Shown: piece by piece, positions 6,485 to 13,210 of the stretch
Layout: each line of letters begins with the position of its first letter
How positions within the stretch are numbered: position 1 is the stretch's first letter
DNA from: a bacterium
Lineage (GTDB): Bacteria; Verrucomicrobiota; Verrucomicrobiae; JAJYAR01
Assembly (NCBI GenBank): GCA_021779435.1
Contig: JAJYAR010000010.1
Span: forward strand, 1 to 19,093
DNA: 19,093 nt
Direction of reading: 5' to 3'
Position numbers and translations under genes: made by a program
Notes under the pieces: generated by a model
What the model saw: only the letters and a program-made list of their open reading frames with translations
The model's database searches: none
Told to the model about the DNA's origin: nothing

Positions 6485-8142
6485 AGGAGCTCCCGGAGCA
6501 CGCGCCGCTTGATGGACCGATTCGTCACTTCAGGTCCGGCCCGCCACCACGCGTCTTGTTGCATCTGCCTGGCGGCCGACACGATCCGGTCGGCCGCCAG
6601 GTCGAAATCCGCGTCGGAGAAGTTCAAGCTGAAGATCAAGCGGCCCGTTCCCACCCAGGACAGCGCGATGCCGGCTGCCCGCAGGTAGAACTGGTACATC
6701 CAGTTGTAGCGGGACGGCCGGGTGTAATACATGGTCCAGATCGTCGACAGGTTGGCGACGCGCACCGGCAGGCCCTCGGCCTCGAGGCGCCCGTTCACGG
6801 CACGCGCCCGGGAATTCCACACCTCATCGAGGCCGCGGTAGAGCGCGCGCACCGGCTCACCCTCGATACGATGCAGAAATTCATGCATGGCGCCCATCAC
6901 GTAGGGATGGGCGTTGAACGTGCCGCGGGCGAAGCAGACGTCCGCGGGCCGATCCTCGCGGAATCGCCGCATCAGCTCGCGGCGTCCGCAAAGCACCCCC
7001 ACCGGGAGGCCTCCGGCGACGGTCTTGCCGTAGGTGACCATGTCGGCGCGAACGCCGAAATATTCCTGCGCGCCGCCCGCGGCCAGCCGGAAGCCGACGA
7101 ATACTTCGTCAAAAATGAGCACGATCCCCCGCGCGGAGCACACGGTGCGAAGTTCCCGCAGCCAGTGCGCGTAGGCGTCGCGGTCGAAGTGCGCCCGGCG
7201 CCCGCTGTCGACCAGCGTCGAGTCCCCCGGCGCCGCCGAGTTCGGATGCAGCGACTGAAGGGGGTTGACCAGCACGCAGGCGATGTCGTCGCGGGTGCGC
7301 AATACGCGCAGGCTGGCGTCATCCATGTCCTTCAGCGTGTAGGTTTCGCGCGCGGGCACCGGATTGCCGACCCCCGGTTGCACATCGCCCCACCACCCGT
7401 GGTATGCGCCGCAAAACCGCACCAGATGGTCCCGGCGGGTGTGGTAGCGCGCGAGGCGCACCGCCTGCATCACCGCCTCGGTGCCGGACATGTGGAAGGA
7501 GACTTCATCCAGGCCGGAGATTTCGAGCAGACGACGGACGTTGTACGCGGTGACGGGGTGGTAGGCGCCGAGCACGGGACCGAGGTCGCGCACCCGTTCG
7601 GCGCCCCTCGCGATGCACTCCTTGTAGAAATCGTAGCCGAACACGTTGACGCCGTACGAGCCGGTCAGGTCGACGAAGCGGTTGCCGTCGAGGTCGACGA
7701 CTTCGACCCCGGCCGAAGACTCGACGAACGCGCCGACGGGGAGCCGCTCGCGCACATAACGGCTGAATTGAAACGGCACCCGGTAGCGCGACGTGAACTG
7801 CAGGTCGGATACGCCGGCCCGCGTCTCGGCCGTGAGCTTCGCCGTGACCGCATGGCGCTGCGCGAAGTGCATCGCGAGCCGCTCGAAGCCGGCACGCCGC
7901 GCCGCCGCGTCACCGTCCGGCGCGTCGTCTGCGCGGAAGAACCGATCATCGCCGTATTCGACCAGCGGCAACTGCGCGGCGACTCGGCGCGACAGGCGCG
8001 AGTGCCCGGCGAGCGAGGGATGCTTGGCCGCGGAGAGCTGCAGGCGCCGCCGCAGCCGGCGCAGCACCGTGCCGAGCACGACGAGGGCCGCGAGTCCCGC
8101 CGCGATGACCGCGGGCGCGTGAATGAGATTTTTGTTCGGCAC
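6412..8142 (-). CDS. Membrane-anchored class III PLP aminotransferase (glutamate-1-semialdehyde aminomutase-like fold)
   Basis: A 576-residue protein with a class III aminotransferase core. Visible elements are FHMSGTEAVMQAVRLAR (about 216-232, phosphate-binding), CGAYHGWWGD (about 244-253, aromatic stacking region), LIFDEVFVGFR (about 342-352, Asp345 expected to hold the PLP nitrogen), TYGKTVAGGLPVG (Lys373 expected Schiff-base lysine) and RGTFNAHPYVMGAM. Ahead of the core sit about 100 extra residues: a hydrophobic segment at about 6-27 followed by a basic patch RRLRRRL, consistent with a single N-terminal membrane anchor. I chose GTG 8142 because GGAGG lies six bases upstream; the frame is open back to 8277, but that would run into psd. 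It is not a plain hemL: the anchor and divergent substrate region differ. The core resembles aminotransferase domains of polyketide assembly lines, suggesting a keto-acyl substrate, which is inference only. Confidence 0.88.
   Translation of the reverse strand: MPNKNLIHAPAVIAAGLAALVVLGTVLRRLRRRLQLSAAKHPSLAGHSRLSRRVAAQLPLVEYGDDRFFRADDAPDGDAAARRAGFERLAMHFAQRHAVTAKLTAETRAGVSDLQFTSRYRVPFQFSRYVRERLPVGAFVESSAGVEVVDLDGNRFVDLTGSYGVNVFGYDFYKECIARGAERVRDLGPVLGAYHPVTAYNVRRLLEISGLDEVSFHMSGTEAVMQAVRLARYHTRRDHLVRFCGAYHGWWGDVQPGVGNPVPARETYTLKDMDDASLRVLRTRDDIACVLVNPLQSLHPNSAAPGDSTLVDSGRRAHFDRDAYAHWLRELRTVCSARGIVLIFDEVFVGFRLAAGGAQEYFGVRADMVTYGKTVAGGLPVGVLCGRRELMRRFREDRPADVCFARGTFNAHPYVMGAMHEFLHRIEGEPVRALYRGLDEVWNSRARAVNGRLEAEGLPVRVANLSTIWTMYYTRPSRYNWMYQFYLRAAGIALSWVGTGRLIFSLNFSDADFDLAADRIVSAARQMQQDAWWRAGPEVTNRSIKRRVLRELLQARFSPIAGSINSPRNKWSGDLQ
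6568..6601. repeat. Perfect 13-base inverted repeat inside the aminotransferase gene
   Basis: The arms CCTGGCGGCCGAC (6568-6580) and its exact complement at 6589-6601 surround an 8-base loop. The DNA encodes the segment LAADRIVSAARQ near the aminotransferase C-terminus. It lies 84 bases beyond the stop of the Mpo1-like gene on the plus strand, so it could act as a transcript-end hairpin for that gene, but no T-run follows. Confidence 0.8.
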
Positions 8143-8148
8143 GAAATT

Positions 8149-8153
8149 CCTCC
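8149..8153 (-). promoter_or_regulatory. Ribosome-binding site that fixes the aminotransferase start
   Basis: On the minus strand GGAGG is followed by the six-base spacer AATTTC and then GTG at 8142. This is one of the best Shine-Dalgarno matches in the window and decides the start of the aminotransferase. It leaves only 29 bases between the divergent aminotransferase and psd starts. Confidence 0.8.
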
Positions 8154-8171
8154 AAGGGAACTCTATTTCAC

Positions 8172-9053
8172 ATGAATGACACTTCGATGACCGGGCGAGC
8201 CCGGCTGCGCCGGCTGATCGGCGCGGAGAATCTGAATTTCCTGCTGACCAACCGCATCCCGCGGCGCTGGTCGACACGGTTGATGGGACGGCTGAGCCGA
8301 ATCGAGAACCGCTGGTTCGCGGCCGCGGGCATCGCGATCTGGAAGCTGTTCTGCGACCTGGACCTGCGCGACGCCAAGACGACCCGCTTCAACAGCCTGC
8401 AGGCGTGCTTCACGCGGGAATTGACCGCCGGCGCGCGCCCGGTGGACGCCGACCCGTCGAGCCTGGCGAGCCCTTGCGACGCGCTCGTCGGCGCTCACGG
8501 CGAAATCGGCGACGGCACCGTGCTGCAGGCCAAGGGGCACCCCTACGCCATCGTGGACCTCCTCGGCGACCCACGGCTCGCGCAGTACCATCTCGGCGGC
8601 AGCTATGCCACGCTGCGCCTGACAGCGGGCATGTACCACCGATTCCACGCGCCGCAGGATTGCACGGTGGAACGGGTCGACTACATCTCCGGTGACACCT
8701 GGAACGTGAATCCGGTCGCGTTGAAGCGCGTCGAACGCCTGTTTTGCAGAAACGAACGGGCGGTGATCCGATGCCGGCTACGCTCCGGGCACCTGATCAC
8801 GCTGGTTCCCGTGGCGGCGATACTCGTCGCCAGCATCAGACTGCGCTTCGTCGACGTGCGGCTGCACCTGCGCTATCGGGGGCCGAACGTGATTCCGTGC
8901 GCCGCCAACCTCGCGAAAGGCGAGGAGATGGGGTGGTTCGAGCATGGCTCGACGATCATCGTGCTCGCGCCGCCGGGGATCTCGATTCCGGCGCGGATCG
9001 TCGCCGGCGCGCTTATACGCGCCGGCCAGGCGCTGATGCACATCGACGCCTGA
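8172..9053 (+). CDS. psd: Phosphatidylserine decarboxylase proenzyme
   Basis: Psd decarboxylates phosphatidylserine to phosphatidylethanolamine at the inner membrane, using a pyruvoyl group made by self-cleavage. The 293-residue protein has SPCDALVG (Asp103 of the expected triad), GMYHRFHAP (His156/His159), the LFCRNERAVI block, and KGEEMGWFEHGSTIIVL near the C-terminus. Self-cleavage should fall before Ser260 in HGST; most proteobacterial enzymes have LGST, so the residue before Gly is unusual but not catalytic. Length is normal. The ATG at 8172 has only AAGGGA 12 bases upstream, a weak ribosome-binding arrangement; the next in-frame ATG (8187) has no better one. It is divergent from the aminotransferase with 29 bases between starts, so its promoter probably lies within the neighbour's 5' coding end. 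It converges on pyrB, 15 bases away. Confidence 0.95.
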   Translation: MNDTSMTGRARLRRLIGAENLNFLLTNRIPRRWSTRLMGRLSRIENRWFAAAGIAIWKLFCDLDLRDAKTTRFNSLQACFTRELTAGARPVDADPSSLASPCDALVGAHGEIGDGTVLQAKGHPYAIVDLLGDPRLAQYHLGGSYATLRLTAGMYHRFHAPQDCTVERVDYISGDTWNVNPVALKRVERLFCRNERAVIRCRLRSGHLITLVPVAAILVASIRLRFVDVRLHLRYRGPNVIPCAANLAKGEEMGWFEHGSTIIVLAPPGISIPARIVAGALIRAGQALMHIDA

Positions 9054-9059
9054 GCGGGG

Positions 9060-9083
9060 CGCCGCCGCTCAAAGCGGCCGGCG
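9060..9083. terminator. Hairpin between convergent psd and pyrB
   Basis: GCCGCT (9064-9069), loop CAA, AGCGGC (9073-9078) form a six-pair stem that extends to about ten pairs with a one-base bulge at 9079. It spans the pyrB stop codon and starts seven bases after psd ends. Position fits a shared bidirectional transcript end, but there is no T-run, so this is a weak candidate. Confidence 0.3.
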
Positions 9084-10037
9084 GTGCCGCGTCAGCGTGG
9101 CGGTGATCGCCGCAAGCACGGCCATGCGCACCGCCACCCCATTGTTGACCTGTTCGCGAATCACCGAATTCGGCCCGTCGGCGACATCGGAGCTGATTTC
9201 CACCCCCCGGTTCATCGGTCCGGGGTGCATGACGAGTGCGTCCGGCGCCGCGAGCCGCAGACGCGCCGCAGTCAGCCCGTACGAGCGGAAATAAGCGGCA
9301 TCGTCGAGCGCGGCGCTCTCGGCCATGCGTTCCTTCTGGATCCGCAGCATCATCACGACGTCGGCTCCGGCGATGCCGTCCTCGATTCGCGTGAAACGCT
9401 GCGCGCCGCGGAATTCGCCTTCGGCCGGCAGCAGCGACTCCGGAGCGACTACCCGCAAGTCCGTCGTTCCGAGCGTGGCGAGCGCCCGCGCGGTCGAGCG
9501 GGCGACCCGCGAGTGCCTGATGTCGCCGACTATGGCCACCTTGAGCCCGGCAAACGGACGCTTGTGGGACCTGATCGTCATGACATCGAGCAAACCTTGA
9601 GTCGGATGCGACAGGTGGGCCTCGCCGGCGCTGATGACCGAAACATGCGGCGCGACGTGATCGATCAAGTACTCGGGCAGTCCGGCTTCCGAGTCGCGGA
9701 TGACGAACACGTCGGCGTTCATTGCTTCGAGCGTGTAGATGGTGTCGAGCATCGTCTCGCCCTTCGCCCGCGAACTCGAGTGCATGTCCAGATTCACCAC
9801 CTGAGCGCCCAGCCTTCGCGCGGCGAGATCGAACGATGCGCGTGTGCGGGTGCTCGGCTCGAAGAACAAATTGGCGACGGTGACGCCGGCGAGTTCGCGC
9901 CCCTCGTACGCCGGTTGTCCGGGCAGCCGGCGGTAGGACTCGGCGCGGTCCAAGATCGCGGTCAACAGGTCCCGCGCGAGACCTTCGAGCGTCACGAGGT
10001 GGCGCAGGCTGCCGGCATCATCTAGTTGTGATTGCAT
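9069..10037 (-). CDS. pyrB: Aspartate carbamoyltransferase catalytic subunit
   Basis: PyrB joins carbamoyl phosphate and aspartate to give N-carbamoyl-aspartate, the committed step of pyrimidine synthesis. The 322-residue protein has the carbamoyl-phosphate loop FFEPSTRTRASF (58-69), SSSRAKGET (87-95), the substrate motif HLSHPTQGLLD (141-151), GDIRHSRVARS and HPGPMNRGVEI. The usual 'GDG..aHPTQ' lead-in reads AGEAHLSHPTQ here. Its ATG overlaps the end of ruvX by 16 bases, so it is the last gene of the gshB-tonB-yqgE-ruvX-pyrB run and is probably translationally coupled. In Pseudomonas pyrR precedes pyrB and an inactive pyrC-like gene follows, the latter forming part of the holoenzyme; neither is present here, and no pyrI is adjacent. 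Confidence 0.96.
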   Translation of the reverse strand: MQSQLDDAGSLRHLVTLEGLARDLLTAILDRAESYRRLPGQPAYEGRELAGVTVANLFFEPSTRTRASFDLAARRLGAQVVNLDMHSSSRAKGETMLDTIYTLEAMNADVFVIRDSEAGLPEYLIDHVAPHVSVISAGEAHLSHPTQGLLDVMTIRSHKRPFAGLKVAIVGDIRHSRVARSTARALATLGTTDLRVVAPESLLPAEGEFRGAQRFTRIEDGIAGADVVMMLRIQKERMAESAALDDAAYFRSYGLTAARLRLAAPDALVMHPGPMNRGVEISSDVADGPNSVIREQVNNGVAVRMAVLAAITATLTRHRRPL

Positions 10038-10495
10038 CGTGTCTCGCGGCTTGTTTCGAACCAGCGCTCCAGGATCACGCGCGCCGCCGCCGCGTCGACG
10101 TCGCCCTTGGCGACGCGGCGGCGGCGCAGTCCGCTTTCCCTGGCATACTTCAGCGAAGCCTCGGCCTCGAGCGACGAGTAGCGTTCATCGACGAGCGCGA
10201 CCGGTATTCGAAACCGTTCGGCGAGCCCGGCGGCGAAACCACGCGCCGCGCGCGCGAGCGGACCCTCGGTGTCGTCCGCATTATACGGCAGGCCGACGAT
10301 CGCGGCCGCCGGCTGCCAATCGCGCATCAAGCTGGCGATCGCCGGCCAGGCCTGCGCGCCTCCGGTCGAAGGCAGCGTCGCGATCGCCCTGGCCGTGCGG
10401 CTCACGGTGTCACCGCAGGCGACGCCGATCCGGCGGGTTCCAAAGTCGAATGCCATGATCACCCGCGGCGCACCGGGGTTCGCAATCTCAGGCAT
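10022..10495 (-). CDS. ruvX: RuvX/YqgF family putative pre-16S rRNA nuclease
   Basis: A small RNase H-fold nuclease, linked in E. coli to 16S rRNA 5' end maturation and earlier proposed as a Holliday junction resolvase. The 157-residue protein shows the N-terminal acidic strand MAFDFGTRRIGVA (about 14-26), IVGLPYNADDTEGP in the middle, VDERYSSLEAE and the C-terminal KGDVDAAAARVIL with the last catalytic Asp. Length is normal, with a short N-terminal extension of about 12 residues. It starts inside the last eight bases of yqgE and overlaps pyrB, so it sits in a continuous translational chain. The yqgE-ruvX pairing is widely conserved in proteobacteria. A large stem-loop at 10081-10127 lies in its 3' part. 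Confidence 0.94.
   Translation of the reverse strand: MPEIANPGAPRVIMAFDFGTRRIGVACGDTVSRTARAIATLPSTGGAQAWPAIASLMRDWQPAAAIVGLPYNADDTEGPLARAARGFAAGLAERFRIPVALVDERYSSLEAEASLKYARESGLRRRRVAKGDVDAAAARVILERWFETSRETRCNHN
10081..10127. repeat. Long hairpin in the 3' part of ruvX, just upstream of the pyrB start
   Basis: Outer arms GCGCCGCCGCCG (10081-10092) and CGGCGGCGGCGC (10116-10127) pair perfectly over 12 bases. Inside, CGTCGCC (10099-10105) and GGCGACG (10109-10115) pair over seven bases around a three-base loop, with a six-base bulge at 10093-10098. On the transcript it ends 43 bases before the pyrB ATG. It encodes the RRRRVAKGDVDAAAA stretch of RuvX, so protein constraint may explain part of it. 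Confidence 0.8.
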
Positions 10496-11051
10496 GCCCG
10501 CTCGTCGAACTGATGCGCGACAAGTCGACTCCGAGCAGCCGGCCGGCGGCGTCCCAACGCGATTCGAACGGCAGGTCGAATATGATCGCCGCGTCGACCG
10601 GCGCGTTCAGCCAGACGTTTGCGCGGATCTCATCCTCGAGCTGCCCGCCGTCCCAACCCGCGTAACCCAGTGCGACGACGGCCTCTTCCGGCCCATCACC
10701 GCGCGCCATCGCCGTGAGAATGTCGCGCGAGGTCGTCACGTGCAGGCGCTCTGAGACCTTCAGCGTCGAGTCCCACTGACCGCCGGCAGGGTGCAGCACG
10801 AAGCCGCGGTCGGTCTGCATCGGGCCGCCGCGCAGGACTTGGCGCTCCGTCAACGGACCCTGCGCGACCTTGATCTCCAGCTGATCGAAGATCTCCCCCA
10901 TGCGCATCGGCAGGGGCTTGTTGACGATCAGCGCGAGCGCGCCGCGCGGGCTGTGATCGCAAACCAGCGCGACGGTTTGGGCGAAATTCGGATCCCCCAT
11001 CGCCGGCATCGCGATCAGCAGCTGATTGGTCAGGTAGCCGTCTCCGTTCAT
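10488..11051 (-). CDS. yqgE: YqgE/AlgH family protein
   Basis: A conserved DUF179 protein of 187 residues, known as AlgH in Pseudomonas, where it was tied to alginate regulation; its biochemical activity is unsettled. Family landmarks are YLTNQLLIAMPAMGDPNFAQ near the start (written without its last residues), VALVCDHSPRGALALIVNKP, the RGGPMQTDRGFVLHP block and VALGYAGWDGGQLEDEI. The ATG is supported by an in-frame stop six bases upstream; no strong Shine-Dalgarno is visible. A 46-base gap separates it from the tonB-like gene upstream, and its end overlaps ruvX by eight bases. The same order (tonB3, algH, ruvX) occurs in P. aeruginosa. Confidence 0.95.
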   Translation of the reverse strand: MNGDGYLTNQLLIAMPAMGDPNFAQTVALVCDHSPRGALALIVNKPLPMRMGEIFDQLEIKVAQGPLTERQVLRGGPMQTDRGFVLHPAGGQWDSTLKVSERLHVTTSRDILTAMARGDGPEEAVVALGYAGWDGGQLEDEIRANVWLNAPVDAAIIFDLPFESRWDAAGRLLGVDLSRISSTSGHA

Positions 11052-11097
11052 AGGCGCACATCATCTCGCAGCGGCGCGAGGCTTGCGAGCCCCGCGC

Positions 11098-12015
11098 TCA
11101 ACGCACCGCCGCAGGCTCTGAATACAGAACCTTCGACTCGCCGGCGGCGCCGGAGAGAAATTCCCATTGGTACGCGATCCGTATCTGGTCGTGATGGGCG
11201 CGCAGTTGGCGGGAAAACGGCGCGAAAGGGGCGGCGAGCCGCAGAATCCGGATCGCCGCGTCGTCGATTTCCGGCCGGCCGCTGCTGCGCCGGACGACCG
11301 CGTCGGCGAGCCGGCCGTCGGCATCGATCGTCACCTCGACGACCGGCGTGGCGCCGCGTTTCGAGGCCTGTGCCGCGCTCGGAAAATGCATCGTGCCGAT
11401 GCGCTCGACGCGGCGCCGCCAGCGGTCGAGGTACTCGGCCACGTCCGTGGCACGGGTGTCCGCGGCGATCCACAATTCATGCCGCGCCTTGCCGCGCAGC
11501 CGCAGTTCGACGCCGTCGTCGTTCGGCTCCATCCCGAAATCCGGGCGCTTCTCCAGGCGCATCGGAATGGGCAGCGGCTGCGCCGCGGCGTCGTCCGACG
11601 TCGAATAGCGGATCTGGGTCGCTTGAGCCGTGGTCACGAGTACCGCCTCCCGGTCCGCCCCGCGTCCCGTCGCGCCGTAGGCTAGTCCTTCGCCGTTGAT
11701 CATCCCGGGGTGGTCGGCCGGGGCGGGAGAGGACTTGGGGATCAGCGCGCGCTTGTCCGCCACGGTGTTGCCCGAGCCCTTTTGATTGCGCTGCGCCAGA
11801 TAGTGCGCGTCCGGACTGGCCGCGACCGCGGGCCCGTGGTCATCGACCAAGATCACCTCCAGCCCCTTCTGCGCGCCGTCAGCGGCCGCCGGTTTCGGCG
11901 GGCTGAAACTCACGCCGAGAATGATGATTCCATGCAGCAACGCGGCCAGAAAGCAGGTCGTCACGAGCCGGTCTTGCGCGGGCGGCAGGCCCGCTTGGAG
12001 TAAATCCGAATTCAC
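11098..12015 (-). CDS. TonB-family energy transducer (TonB3-like)
   Basis: A 305-residue inner-membrane-anchored protein. Residues 18-37 form a single N-terminal transmembrane segment carrying a histidine (LAALLHGIIIL, His28) in the place of the functional TonB histidine. The middle (about 40-195) is a periplasmic stretch, less proline-rich than classical TonB. The C-terminal domain (about 200-287) has the TonB pattern: VVEVTIDADGRLADAVVRRS, then an SSG..EIDDAAIRILRLAAPFAPF element and a final strand. It begins with GTG, three bases after the gshB stop, with GGGAT upstream, so coupling to gshB is likely. In P. aeruginosa the gene in the same place, tonB3, is needed for normal twitching and pilus assembly. 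The TonB-family call is firm; the specific role is by synteny. No ExbB/ExbD genes are adjacent. Confidence 0.86.
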   Translation of the reverse strand: MNSDLLQAGLPPAQDRLVTTCFLAALLHGIIILGVSFSPPKPAAADGAQKGLEVILVDDHGPAVAASPDAHYLAQRNQKGSGNTVADKRALIPKSSPAPADHPGMINGEGLAYGATGRGADREAVLVTTAQATQIRYSTSDDAAAQPLPIPMRLEKRPDFGMEPNDDGVELRLRGKARHELWIAADTRATDVAEYLDRWRRRVERIGTMHFPSAAQASKRGATPVVEVTIDADGRLADAVVRRSSGRPEIDDAAIRILRLAAPFAPFSRQLRAHHDQIRIAYQWEFLSGAAGESKVLYSEPAAVR

Positions 12016-12018
12016 GCG

Positions 12019-12975
12019 TCATCCCAGGCGGTCGGCGATCGCGTTCATGAAGGTCCCGCCAATATCGACACCGCATTTCTTGTCGAGTTCACGAATACCG
12101 GTGGGACTGGTGACATTGATTTCGGTGACGTAGTCGCCGATCACGTCCAAACCGACGAAAATCATGCCGGCCTGGCGCAATGCCGGTCCGATTCTCGAGC
12201 ACAGCCAGCGGTCGCGGTCGGTGAGCGGGCGGGTTTCGGCGCGGGCGCCCGCCGCAAGGTTGCCGCGATTGTCGGTTTCATCGGGAATGCGCCGCAGCGC
12301 GTAGGGCACGGGCTCTCCATCGACGAGGATGATGCGGCAATCGCCGGCGGTGGTGATTTCCGGCAGATACCGCTGCACGATCGCATAACGGCTGCCGTAG
12401 TCGGTCAAGGTCTCGAAAACCACATTGCGGTTCTTGTCGCCTTCCTCCAGCACGAAGATCGACCGGCCGCCCATGCCGTGCAGCGGCTTGCAGACGGCCT
12501 TGCCGTGCTCGCGCAGGAATTCCCCCATGTCGCGCATGTCGCGCGTGATCAGCGTCGGCGCGCAGCACTCCGGAAACCAGGCGGTGTAGACTTTTTCGTT
12601 CATGTCGCGCAGGCCGCGCGGGTCGTTGACGACCAGGGCGCCTTGGTCGCGGGCGCGCTCGAGCAGGTAGGTGGTGTAGATATACTCCGTGTCGAACGGA
12701 GGATCCTTGCGCATCAGGACGACGTCGCAGCCGCCGAGCGGCGCGATTTCGGCGGCGCCGAGGTCGAACCAACGCGCGGGGTCATCGGCGACCCGCAGCG
12801 GCGCCAGGCGCCCGAACGCGACCCCGTCGCGCAGCCACAGATCCTTCTGCCCGGCATAGAACAGATTCCAACCGCGCTTTTGCGCCGCCAGGAGCATCGC
12901 GAGCGTGCTGTCCTTGGCCGGTTTGATCGAGTCGATCGGGTCCATGACGACAAGCAGGCGAATTTCAGTGGGCAT
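12019..12975 (-). CDS. gshB: Glutathione synthetase
   Basis: GshB is the cytoplasmic ATP-grasp enzyme that adds glycine to gamma-glutamylcysteine. The 318-residue protein has all the usual marks: VMDPIDSIKPAKDSTLAML at the N-terminus, MRKDPPFDTEYIYTTYLLE (88-106), VCKPLHGMGGRSIF around the ATP-grasp loop (161-174), GDCRIILVDGEPVPYALRRI (211-230) and VTEINVTSPTGIRELD at the C-terminus. Length is standard. GAGGA lies about seven bases before the ATG at 12975. It is the first gene of the leftward run to pyrB and is divergent from pilG, as in Pseudomonas. Confidence 0.97.
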   Translation of the reverse strand: MPTEIRLLVVMDPIDSIKPAKDSTLAMLLAAQKRGWNLFYAGQKDLWLRDGVAFGRLAPLRVADDPARWFDLGAAEIAPLGGCDVVLMRKDPPFDTEYIYTTYLLERARDQGALVVNDPRGLRDMNEKVYTAWFPECCAPTLITRDMRDMGEFLREHGKAVCKPLHGMGGRSIFVLEEGDKNRNVVFETLTDYGSRYAIVQRYLPEITTAGDCRIILVDGEPVPYALRRIPDETDNRGNLAAGARAETRPLTDRDRWLCSRIGPALRQAGMIFVGLDVIGDYVTEINVTSPTGIRELDKKCGVDIGGTFMNAIADRLG

Positions 12976-13210
12976 GGGTTTCCTCGGAGCCGCCGTCCGG
13001 CGATGCGCCCGCAGTCTAGCGCAAGCGCGCGCCGGACCCGATCAGATCGTGGAAGTGTGAACCACGGCGCCGTTGTTTGCGCCGGTTTGGCCCGAAATGT
13101 GAACCCCGTGACATGGCTAGGCAACCCTGGATATGTTAAAAAGCCATCATATTTCCGGGCCCAGGCGCGAGCATCCCCGAGTCTTGGAAAACGGGTTCTC
13201 AAAGGACAGT
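12976..13210. promoter_or_regulatory. Divergent gshB/pilG intergenic region with a candidate pilG promoter and CRP/Vfr-like site
   Basis: This 235-base gap must carry promoters for both leftward gshB and rightward pilG. On the plus strand GTGACA (13108-13113) and TATGTT (13132-13137) are 18 bases apart, a fair sigma-70-type pair, giving an expected start near 13144. Overlapping the -35 is TGTGA-ACCCCG-TGACA (13098-13113), one base off a CRP/Vfr half-site pair. TGTGAACC also occurs at 13056-13063, 42 bases upstream. An inverted repeat ATGGCT...AGCCAT brackets the -10 (13113-13118 and 13142-13147). AAGGA at 13202-13206 lies four bases before the pilG ATG. All regulatory calls are by eye. Confidence 0.4.

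Noticed and set aside
6208..8175. Open frame of 655 codons on the plus strand, antisense to the aminotransferase
   Set aside because: Composition is that of antisense GC-rich sequence (Arg, His, Asp, Gly, Ala) with no motifs; the minus-strand frame carries a full PLP-enzyme motif set and a strong ribosome-binding site.
8143..8277. Longer aminotransferase N-terminus starting within psd
   Set aside because: The extra 45 residues are low-complexity, overlap the psd coding start, and the GTG at 8142 has a near-perfect Shine-Dalgarno.
11065..11091. Short inverted repeats in the tonB-like/yqgE gap
   Set aside because: Stems of only four to six bases (GGCT/AGCC, CTCGCA/TGCGAG), no T-run and inside an apparent operon; too weak to call a terminator.
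13133..13210. Upstream extension of PilG by 26 residues
   Set aside because: It lacks family similarity, would start at the candidate -10 box, and the ATG at 13211 has a good ribosome-binding site.
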